Both the position numbers and the translations under genes were made by a program. Positions 6,577 to 13,089 of a stretch of 14,140 bases of DNA are shown here, piece by piece. This DNA comes from Clostridia bacterium. GTDB taxonomy: Bacteria; Bacillota_A; Clostridia; Christensenellales; Aristaeellaceae. Position 1 is the stretch's first letter; each line of letters begins with the position of its first letter. The DNA lies in the NCBI GenBank assembly GCA_009783365.1, contig WRHG01000033.1, forward strand, positions 1 through 14,140. The letters are read 5' to 3'. A model generated the notes under the pieces. That model had not been told where the DNA came from. It ran no database searches and saw only the letters and a list, made by a program, of their open reading frames with translations.

Positions 6577-6882
6577 CCCGGAAGCGCCTGGATCCGTGTT
6601 TGTATCAACGCCGCCAAATGATCTGCGGCGCGGCGCAACTTGCAAATCCGACTTCTCACGGCGCTGAAAGAGTGTTTTCGCCGGGGCGCGCGGCGGTACC
6701 GTTATCTTTGATTTTGAACGGTAATCATGGACATATGCGTCTTTTTAAGGACGGGTCCTGTTTGCCGCCGCGGGCCGCGAATGAAATTTTACAATGCTTG
6801 TCTTGCACAATCTGGCGGAAGAGGATATACTGTTTCATAACAAAACGAATGCGCGGATAACGCAATGAAGGGGGTACACACC
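6577..6882 (+). other. 306-base gap between rho and pckG
   Basis: No convincing gene lies here. It holds a 6-bp inverted repeat with a 10-base loop (6609–6614 with 6625–6630) shortly after the rho stop and without a T-tract, so it is only a weak terminator candidate. It also holds a perfect 7-bp inverted repeat TACCGTT/AACGGTA with a 13-base loop (6697–6703 with 6717–6723), about 80 bases upstream of the pckG -35 element; this could be an operator. The pckG promoter and ribosome site close the gap. Confidence 0.5.
6803..6831 (+). promoter_or_regulatory. Sigma-A type promoter for pckG
   Basis: TTGCAC at 6803–6808 and TATACT at 6826–6831 are separated by 17 bases. The predicted start near 6838 gives a leader of about 45 bases ending in the AAGGGGG ribosome site. 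The -10 and following bases are identical to the dnaX promoter over 13 bases. Confidence 0.75.
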
Positions 6883-8667
6883 ATGCTTACGACAAACAAG
6901 AGGCTGCTTCAATGGGTGGACGAGATGGCGGCGCTGACCACGCCGGACGAAGTGGTTTGGATTGACGGCAGTGAGGCGCAGTTGGACGCGCTACGCCGTG
7001 AGGCGCTCGCCACAGGCGAGATTTTGAAGCTGAACGAGAAGGAACTGCCGGGCTGCTACTATCACAGAACGGCGGTGAACGACGTGGCCCGGGTGGAGCA
7101 CCGTACCTTCATTTGCTGCCGGAACAAGGAGGACGCGGGCCCTACCAACAATTGGATGGACCCCAAGGAAGCCTATGCCATGGCTTCGGATATCTTCAGA
7201 GGTTCCATGAAGGGGCGCGTCATGTACGTCATCCCGTATTCGATGGGCGCGGTCGGCTCTCCCTTCGCGAAGGCCGGCATTGAGCTGACCGATTCCATCT
7301 ACGTTGTGCTCAATATGAGTATCATGACGCGCATCGGCAGCGCCGTGCTGGACGTGCTGGGCGATTCCAACGACTGGGTACGCGGCCTCCACGGAAAGTG
7401 CGAAATCGATGAGGAGAAGCGCTACATCCTGCAGTTTCCCGAGGATAACACCATATGGAGCTGCAACTCAGGCTACGGCGGTAATGTGCTGCTGGGCAAG
7501 AAGTGTTTTGCGCTGCGCATCGCCTCCTTCCAGGGCAAGCAGGAGGGGTGGATGGCTGAGCATATGCTGATCCTCGGCATCGAGAACCCTCAGGGCGAAG
7601 TGCGGTATATCGCGGCCGCATTCCCCTCCATGTGCGGAAAGACCAACCTGGCGATGCTCATCCCGCCGGAGACGTACCAAAAGAAAGGCTACAAGGTATG
7701 GTGCGTGGGAGATGATATCGCATGGATCCGCCCGGGCGCGGATGGCAGGCTGTGGGCGGTCAACCCGGAGGCGGGTTTCTTCGGCGTGGCGCCGGGCACA
7801 AACCTGAAATCCAACCCCAACGCGATGGCCTCGGTCAGGAAGGACACGATTTTTACAAACGTCGTGCTGAAGGACGACGGCACCGTATGGTGGGAGGGCG
7901 TGGATAAGAATCCGCCGTTAAACGCGATGGATTGGAAAGGCAACCCGTGGGATCCCGCTTCCGGAGAGAAGGGGGCCCATCCCAACTCCCGTTTCACAGC
8001 ACCCGCGCGCAACTGCCCCTGCATTTCCCCGCACTGGGAGGATCCTCAGGGGGTGCCGCTGTCGGCCATCATCTTCGGCGGCCGCCGCGCAAAGACCGCG
8101 CCGCTGGTCTACCAAGCCAGGGACTGGCAGCACGGCGTGTTCGTCGGTTCAATCATGGCTTCGGAAACCACCGCCGCCGCCGCGGGCGCCGTGGGTGTGG
8201 TGCGCCGCGACCCCATGGCCATGCTGCCCTTCTGCGGATACCATCTGGGGGATTACCTCCAGCATTGGCTGGAAATGGGTAAAAAAGCCGCCGCCCTGCC
8301 CAAAATCTTCAACGTCAACTGGTTTCGCCTGGATGAGGAAGGCCATTTCATTTGGCCCGGTTACGGAGAGAACTTTCGCGTGCTGGATTGGATTATCCGC
8401 CGTTGCGAGGGCCTGGCGGGCGCCGTGGAAACCCCCATCGGTTATGTTCCCCAGCCGGAGGAGATCCATTTGGACGGACTGGATTATGCCATCACCCCGG
8501 ACAGAAAGTTTGGCGCCGCAGAGCTGAAAGAGATTTTGAGCGTGGAGAAATCCTACTGGCGAGACGATTTGGCCAGCGTCAGGGAGTTTTACGCCAAAAT
8601 GGGCGACCGGCTGCCCCCGGAGATGAAGGCGGAGCTGGACAGGCTGGAAAGCAATGTGAAGGAATAG
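6883..8667 (+). CDS. pckG: Phosphoenolpyruvate carboxykinase (GTP)
   Basis: The GTP-type enzyme interconverts oxaloacetate plus GTP with phosphoenolpyruvate, CO2 and GDP (EC 4.1.1.32). It links C4 acids to the lower glycolytic pathway. From ATG 6883 the product is 594 aa, the normal length for the GTP class. Signatures: P-loop (kinase-1a) FPSMCGKTNLAM (247–258) with the active-site Cys251 typical of GTP enzymes, kinase-2 VGDDIAWI (275–282), the GYGGN segment, SIMASETTAAAAG, the FGGRR motif, and the C-terminal FNVNWFR and WPGYGENFRVLDWI guanine-site region. These distinguish it from the unrelated-length ATP class. An in-frame ATG at 6865 exists, but AAGGGGG (6868–6874) sits 8 bases before 6883, which fixes the start. 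It is a single-gene unit with its own promoter and a hairpin behind it. The direction in this organism (gluconeogenic or CO2-fixing fermentation) is not visible. Confidence 0.97.
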   Translation: MLTTNKRLLQWVDEMAALTTPDEVVWIDGSEAQLDALRREALATGEILKLNEKELPGCYYHRTAVNDVARVEHRTFICCRNKEDAGPTNNWMDPKEAYAMASDIFRGSMKGRVMYVIPYSMGAVGSPFAKAGIELTDSIYVVLNMSIMTRIGSAVLDVLGDSNDWVRGLHGKCEIDEEKRYILQFPEDNTIWSCNSGYGGNVLLGKKCFALRIASFQGKQEGWMAEHMLILGIENPQGEVRYIAAAFPSMCGKTNLAMLIPPETYQKKGYKVWCVGDDIAWIRPGADGRLWAVNPEAGFFGVAPGTNLKSNPNAMASVRKDTIFTNVVLKDDGTVWWEGVDKNPPLNAMDWKGNPWDPASGEKGAHPNSRFTAPARNCPCISPHWEDPQGVPLSAIIFGGRRAKTAPLVYQARDWQHGVFVGSIMASETTAAAAGAVGVVRRDPMAMLPFCGYHLGDYLQHWLEMGKKAAALPKIFNVNWFRLDEEGHFIWPGYGENFRVLDWIIRRCEGLAGAVETPIGYVPQPEEIHLDGLDYAITPDRKFGAAELKEILSVEKSYWRDDLASVREFYAKMGDRLPPEMKAELDRLESNVKE

Positions 8668-8688
8668 AAGACCATCGAAGACAACGCA

Positions 8689-8742
8689 ACAGAACGGGAA
8701 CCGGCGGCCTGAATCAGCCCTGGCCGCCGGTTCCCGTTCTGT
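8689..8742. terminator. 21-bp perfect hairpin between convergent pckG and rsmA
   Basis: Arms 8689–8709 and 8722–8742 are perfectly complementary over 21 bp with a 12-base loop. Its place between convergent genes suggests a bidirectional terminator. T-tracts are weak on both sides (four Ts at 8747–8750 on the plus strand; scattered Ts on the minus strand). The stop codon of rsmA lies in the loop, so the right arm is also rsmA coding sequence. Confidence 0.8.
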
Positions 8743-9586
8743 CTCCTTTTGCGTGGCACGCATTGGAGAAACCAATCCAATCCCGAAGGGAGAGGGCTTC
8801 CCCCCGAACGGTGGCGGGAAGGTTAAGGTCCCCGAGGATGACGCGCAGTTCAGCCGCGCACAGAGGCAGAACGCCTTGCAAGGCGTTGACCAGGGTTTTG
8901 CGCCGTTGGCCGAACCCCGCCTTTGCCAGCCTAAACAGCAATCCTTCGTCCGCCGCGGGCCATGGAGGCGCCTGCCGAAAGGGAAGGTTTACAAAGGCGC
9001 TGTCCACTTTGGGCGGCGGAGTAAAAGCGGCGGCGGGCACATGTGCGGCCAGCGAGGGCTCGCAGTAGAACTGAGCCTTAAGGCTGAGGAGCCCGTATTC
9101 CTTTGTTCCGGGGGAAGCCAGCAGCTTATTCGCCACTTCCCGCTGCACCATCACGGAGGCTTGCCGGATGGGCAGGCCCGTGCTCAGCAGCTGTTCCAAA
9201 ATGGGGCTGGTCAAATGATAGGGGATGTTTGCGATCACAAAAAAACCCTGGCCCAGCGGGGCGCAGAGGGCCGGCAGCGAAAGCCGGCGGATATCCCCCT
9301 GCACGATGGCCACATTGGGATAGGCCGCCAGCGCGGCGCGGAGGACAGGGATCAGGCTTTCATCCAGCTCCACGGCCAGCACCCGCCCCGCCGCCTCACA
9401 GAGGCAGGCGGTCAGCAAACCGCTTCCGGGGCCGATCTCGAGCACGCTGTCCGCCTTCGTAATCCCGGTGGAAGCCGTCAGGGAGGCCAGCAAGGTCCGG
9501 TCGTAAAGAAAATGCTGCCCCAAGGTACGCTTAAAGGGCTGCCCGTCCTCCCGCCTGCGCGGCGCTCTTCGGTTGGTCTTCTTCAA
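8714..9586 (-). CDS. rsmA: 16S rRNA (adenine-1518/1519-N6)-dimethyltransferase
   Basis: RsmA (KsgA) dimethylates A1518 and A1519 in the 3' hairpin of 16S rRNA, a late step of 30S assembly. The product is 290 aa. It shows the N-terminal K-R-T-L-G-Q-H-F-L motif (residues 19–27), SAM motif I VLEIGPGSG, the acidic AVELDE strand, the IVQGDI adenine pocket, and the catalytic N-I-P-Y motif (NIPYHLTSPIL; many relatives have Tyr where His stands here). The C-terminal domain carries PPPKVDSAF and FGQRRKTLVNAL. The start is TTG 9586, overlapping the dnaX TGA by three bases (TTGA on the minus strand), which implies translational coupling. A GAGG lies about 10 bases upstream. The last nine residues (from Asp282) are encoded by the terminator hairpin and its loop. 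dnaX–rsmA adjacency is less common than the better-known rsmA neighbours, but the identity is firm. Confidence 0.95.
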   Translation of the reverse strand: MKKTNRRAPRRREDGQPFKRTLGQHFLYDRTLLASLTASTGITKADSVLEIGPGSGLLTACLCEAAGRVLAVELDESLIPVLRAALAAYPNVAIVQGDIRRLSLPALCAPLGQGFFVIANIPYHLTSPILEQLLSTGLPIRQASVMVQREVANKLLASPGTKEYGLLSLKAQFYCEPSLAAHVPAAAFTPPPKVDSAFVNLPFRQAPPWPAADEGLLFRLAKAGFGQRRKTLVNALQGVLPLCAAELRVILGDLNLPATVRGEALSLRDWIGFSNACHAKGDRTGTGGQG

Positions 9587-11361
9587 CGAAGGTGTTCCTC
9601 ATCGTCGATTTGCACAAGATTCCGGCCAAAGGTCTCCACCAGCATGGATTCCGACTGGGCTTGGACGGCTTCCCGTTTAGAGGCGGTCAAGTCTCCTTCC
9701 AGCACGGCTTCAAAGACCAGCGGTACTCCAGCGGCCTCGCTTAAATACTGGGACAGAACACTTTTGCGGGGCGGTTGGCTGATCCGCTCGTAGGTGGCTT
9801 TCTTTACATAGGGAATCAGCAGCCGGTACGCGTTGCCTGTGGCGCCCAAAAAGCGTTCCTTACAGATCATGCCAAAGAGCAAGGGTTCGTCCTTGCTTAA
9901 TGCCGCGAGGGCCTTTTGCCAAATGTCCGCGGGGTCATGCTCCGGATTTTCGGTTTCCGGAAGGGAGGTGACGAGCTGATCCGGGTCGCCTGCCCAGGTA
10001 TGCTTTTTTAAGGGATTTGGAGGTTGCGCCCCTTTTCTTGCTTCCGCCTCCTCTGTTTCGGCCTGCGGCTCCTTTTCCGCCGCTGCCCGCTGGGGAACAC
10101 TCTGCGGCTTCTTCCCCGGTTCTTCCGTCTCTCCGTCTTTTTCTTTTTCAGCGGCGGCGGATTTTGGGGAAAGCGCGGCTTTGCCGGAGGCAAATTCCGC
10201 CCGGAGGGTTTTCAGCTGGCTTTCCAATTCCCCCACCCTTTCCAGCAGCGCGGCGGTGTCCTGGCCCCGCTGCTCCTGACAGGCATCCAGAACCGCCACC
10301 TCCAGCCCGATACGGGGCGTGGAGGCGTAGCGAAGTTCCCCTTCGGCGCGCATGAACAGGCCCATCATTTTTAGTAGCCGTTCCGGTGAAAAGGCCTTCG
10401 CCTGCTCCCGGTAACAACCCTCATCCTCCTCCGTCACCTCCAGCAGAATGGCGGCGTCCTTCGGCACGGCCAGTACGGTGAGGAGAGCGCGGATATGGGC
10501 GGTCAGCTCCCGCAAAAAGACCTGAGGATCCCGACCGGAGCGCATAAGGGTGTCCACTTGCGCCATAACGCCGCTCATATCCCGTTTGGCGATGCTTTCC
10601 GTAAAGAGAAAGAGGAAGCTTCTGTCGGACGCGCCCAGCGCCTCGCGGGTGTCCGCGGCGGTGATGACGCCATTGGCCGCCCCGGCCACACACATGTCCA
10701 ATATGCTGAAAGCGTCCCGCATGGCGCCTTCCGCGGACCGGGCCACCAGCAGCAGGGCTTCATCCTCCGCGGTGACGCCCAGCTGGTCCAGAGCCAGCTT
10801 CATCCGTTCCACCATCAGGGCGGAGGGTATGCGGCCAAAATCATAGCGCTGTACCCGGGACAGAATGGTGGCGGGCAGCTTCTGCGGCTCTGTGGTGGCC
10901 AGGATGAACACCACATGGGCAGGGGGTTCCTCCAGGGTTTTCAGCAGCGCGTTGAAAGCCGCCGTGGAGAGCATGTGAACCTCATCGACGATGTATACCT
11001 TGTACTTGCCGATTTGCGGCGGATAACGCACCTGCTCCAGCAATTCCCGTATGTTGTCGACGCCGTTGTTGCTGGCGGCGTCCAGCTCCAGCACGTCCAG
11101 GGTGGTTTCGCTTGCAATGGCGCGGCAGGCCGGGCAGTCCCCGCAAGGTTCCCCGTTTCGCGGGTCGCGGCAGTTGATGGCCCGGCTCATAATCTTGGCC
11201 AAGGTGGTTTTTCCGGTGCCGCGGCACCCGCAAAAAAGGTATGCGTGGGCAATGTGGCCGGTCTCAATCTGCCGTCGCAGGGTTTTTACCACCGCCTCCT
11301 GGCCGACGACCTGTTGAAAGGTGGCAGGCCGCCATTGGCGGTAGAGAGCTTGATAGGTCAT
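9583..11361 (-). CDS. dnaX: DNA polymerase III subunit gamma/tau
   Basis: DnaX is the ATPase of the clamp loader that places the sliding clamp on DNA and ties the replisome together. The product is 592 aa from ATG 11361, preceded by AGGAGG with a short 4-base spacer; upstream in-frame codons lack a family match. Seen: the N-terminal YQALYRQWRPATFQQVVGQ signature; Walker A GCRGTGKTT (45–53); zinc-binding Cys 64, 73, 76 and 79; Walker B VYIVDEVH (122–129); and the SRV(Q) arginine-finger motif at 168–170, where SRC is usual. A Lys/Glu-rich linker follows, about residues 390–450, in which an AAAEKE...ETEE unit occurs twice. A C-terminal tau-like domain is recognisable from about 475. I found no correctly phased slippery heptamer, so a separate gamma form by frameshift is not supported. 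The gene heads the dnaX–rsmA operon. Confidence 0.95.
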   Translation of the reverse strand: MTYQALYRQWRPATFQQVVGQEAVVKTLRRQIETGHIAHAYLFCGCRGTGKTTLAKIMSRAINCRDPRNGEPCGDCPACRAIASETTLDVLELDAASNNGVDNIRELLEQVRYPPQIGKYKVYIVDEVHMLSTAAFNALLKTLEEPPAHVVFILATTEPQKLPATILSRVQRYDFGRIPSALMVERMKLALDQLGVTAEDEALLLVARSAEGAMRDAFSILDMCVAGAANGVITAADTREALGASDRSFLFLFTESIAKRDMSGVMAQVDTLMRSGRDPQVFLRELTAHIRALLTVLAVPKDAAILLEVTEEDEGCYREQAKAFSPERLLKMMGLFMRAEGELRYASTPRIGLEVAVLDACQEQRGQDTAALLERVGELESQLKTLRAEFASGKAALSPKSAAAEKEKDGETEEPGKKPQSVPQRAAAEKEPQAETEEAEARKGAQPPNPLKKHTWAGDPDQLVTSLPETENPEHDPADIWQKALAALSKDEPLLFGMICKERFLGATGNAYRLLIPYVKKATYERISQPPRKSVLSQYLSEAAGVPLVFEAVLEGDLTASKREAVQAQSESMLVETFGRNLVQIDDEEHLR

Positions 11362-11411
11362 TCTGCCTCCTGTGCGGGAAGAGGTCCCGCGTTCGGTATG
11401 TACCGGGAAAC

Positions 11412-11440
11412 AGTATATCATATTCTGGCGGCCGGGGCCA
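11412..11440 (-). promoter_or_regulatory. Extended -10 promoter for dnaX
   Basis: Read on the minus strand, TATACT (plus-strand bases 11412–11417) is preceded by TGA, an extended -10 form. At 17 bases upstream only a poor -35 (TGGCCC-like) is present. Transcription would start near 11405, about 45 bases before the dnaX ATG. Confidence 0.6.
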
Positions 11441-11481
11441 GGGATTCATTCGCGGGGAGGGGGAAGCAAGCCATAGGCCGG

Positions 11482-11510
11482 TGTACAAAAGCCTTCCCCG
11501 GTGGTATAAT
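11482..11510 (+). promoter_or_regulatory. Promoter for the D,D-carboxypeptidase gene
   Basis: A perfect TATAAT at 11505–11510 has TGTACA, a 4-of-6 match to the -35 consensus, 17 bases upstream (11482–11487). The start would be near 11517. It is divergent from the dnaX promoter, with the two -10 elements about 90 bases apart. Confidence 0.7.
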
Positions 11511-11554
11511 AGACCAAGATCACGATGATCGGCCGAGGTTGGGGAGGTTGGGGA

Positions 11555-13063
11555 ATGGGCATGGAGCCATGGCTGAAGAAGCGGCTCGCGGGGTTTGGCA
11601 TGGCTTTGTTGCTTTGTCCGCTGCTCCTGGCTTCGTGGGCCAGGCAGGGTTCGGCGGAGGCGGAGAGTTCCAGCGGTGGAGAGTATATCGCGCCGCGCCT
11701 GCCCGCGGATGCGGATCCCTACGACCCGGAGCACCCGGAACTGCTGCAGCCTGAACAATTGTACGCCAAGTCCGCCATTTTGATCGAGGCTGAATCCGGA
11801 GACGTGATCTTTGAAAAAGAGGCGGATGAGCGGATGTACCCGGCTTCCACCACCAAAGTGCTGACCGTCCTGCTGGGCCTCGGCGAAGGGGGCGTGGACG
11901 CGGAAGAGATCGTTACCATGAGCGGCACGGCGATGGACATTCCGGAGGACAGCTCCGTCATTCCGATGCAGGAAGGCGAAACGATTAAGTTTAAGGATCT
12001 GCTTTTCGCCACCATGGTGCGGTCGGGCAACGAGGGGGCAAACCTGATCGCGGAGACCGTCGCCGGAAACATCAACGACTTTGTTTGGTTGATGAATCAG
12101 GAGGCCGTCAGGTACGGCTGCACGGACACCCACTTTATGAACCCCAGCGGCCTTCACAACAACGATCATTTTACCACCGCCCGGGATATGGGCAAGATCG
12201 CCAGAGCCGCGATGCAGAATAAGACGTTTCAAGAGATTGCCAAAACGTATACGTACAGCCTGCCAAAGAGCAACTTAAAAAAGGCCCGGGTTCTGGTCAG
12301 CGGTTCGGACGCGCTGCTTAACCCCAACATCGAGGACAACGAGTACTATTATCGATACGCAAAAGGCGTCAAGACGGGCTTTCACAACTTCGCGGGCTAC
12401 TGCTACATCGGCGCGGCGAGGAATGAGGAAGGCGTGGAGCTTATTTCCGTTGTGTTCTATACCACGCGGTCCGGCCGTTGGACTGACACGAAAAAGCTGA
12501 TGGAATACGGGTTTTCCCAATATGTCAGCATGACTCCCGCGCAGCTTTATAACCAAAACCCCATCGTGGTTGAAACCGCCGGTTTCTCCATGGCGGATGG
12601 TGATTTGGGCCGCCTGCCGCTGACGATCAGGCCGGCGGCGGGAGCGCAGGAAGTGAGCATAGTGGCTACGCGGGCGGAGTTGGAGGCTCGGTCACGCAAC
12701 TTGAGGCAGACCGTGCTGATTGAGTATACGAGGGATTTTACGGCTCCCATCGAAAGAGGTGAAGTGGTGGGCGCGCTGACCTACTATCCCATGGACGGCG
12801 GAGCCCCGGTTGCTTACGATCTGCTGGCGGGCCGTTCCATTGAGCGGCGTATGAATGCGCCCAAGACACTGAATGAGATTGTGGAGGAGGTGTACGGGGA
12901 CCCAAACCCCTTCCCGCCCTTCACCATAGAGCTTCTGGCATTGGCGCTGCTTCCGCTGATGGGCGGATGGATCCTCGTTCGGGTGCTTGGGCGGGCATTT
13001 CGCCGCGCAGGGCGCCGCCGCAAGGGACGGATACCCAAACCCGAGAATCGATACTTCCGGTAA
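11555..13063 (+). CDS. Serine-type D-alanyl-D-alanine carboxypeptidase (peptidase S11, PBP5/DacF-like)
   Basis: This class removes the terminal D-Ala from peptidoglycan pentapeptides outside the cell membrane. The 502-aa product has all three penicillin-binding motifs: S98-T-T-K101 in YPASTTK, S157-G-N159, and K273-T-G275. A basic N-terminus and hydrophobic core (FGMALLLCPLLLASWA, 14–29) form an export signal, probably cleaved near Gly32-Ser-Ala-Glu-Ala. The C-terminal part after about 330 is the beta-rich domain of this family. It is followed by a predicted membrane helix at about 456–475 and a strongly basic tail (RRAGRRRKGR), which would keep the enzyme on the outer face with the tail in the cytoplasm. 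ATG 11555 has GGGGAGG 7 bases upstream; ATG 11525 and 11561 are less well placed. Whether it is the DacA or DacF paralogue cannot be settled, so no symbol is given. Confidence 0.93.
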   Translation: MGMEPWLKKRLAGFGMALLLCPLLLASWARQGSAEAESSSGGEYIAPRLPADADPYDPEHPELLQPEQLYAKSAILIEAESGDVIFEKEADERMYPASTTKVLTVLLGLGEGGVDAEEIVTMSGTAMDIPEDSSVIPMQEGETIKFKDLLFATMVRSGNEGANLIAETVAGNINDFVWLMNQEAVRYGCTDTHFMNPSGLHNNDHFTTARDMGKIARAAMQNKTFQEIAKTYTYSLPKSNLKKARVLVSGSDALLNPNIEDNEYYYRYAKGVKTGFHNFAGYCYIGAARNEEGVELISVVFYTTRSGRWTDTKKLMEYGFSQYVSMTPAQLYNQNPIVVETAGFSMADGDLGRLPLTIRPAAGAQEVSIVATRAELEARSRNLRQTVLIEYTRDFTAPIERGEVVGALTYYPMDGGAPVAYDLLAGRSIERRMNAPKTLNEIVEEVYGDPNPFPPFTIELLALALLPLMGGWILVRVLGRAFRRAGRRRKGRIPKPENRYFR

Positions 13064-13089
13064 GGCCGATGGAAGGGGGGAGAAGACGG

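Noticed and set aside
6309..6860. Open frame overlapping the rho 3' end and filling the rho–pckG gap
   Set aside because: It starts inside rho in another frame, has no ribosome site or recognisable domain, and covers the pckG promoter.
8753..9793. Plus-strand open frame of 346 codons opposite rsmA and the 3' end of dnaX
   Set aside because: Its composition is that of an antisense shadow, it has no motifs, and rsmA and dnaX are unambiguous on the other strand.
10130..10165. Programmed frameshift site in dnaX at the A-rich GAAAAAGAAAAAG stretch
   Set aside because: In the reading phase of dnaX the stretch gives GAA-AAA-GAA-AAA codons, with no X-XXY-YYZ heptamer in the right register.
10495..11754. 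Plus-strand open frame of 419 codons opposite dnaX and running into the carboxypeptidase gene
   Set aside because: The dnaX frame on the minus strand has all clamp-loader motifs; this frame has no family signature and crosses a divergent promoter region.
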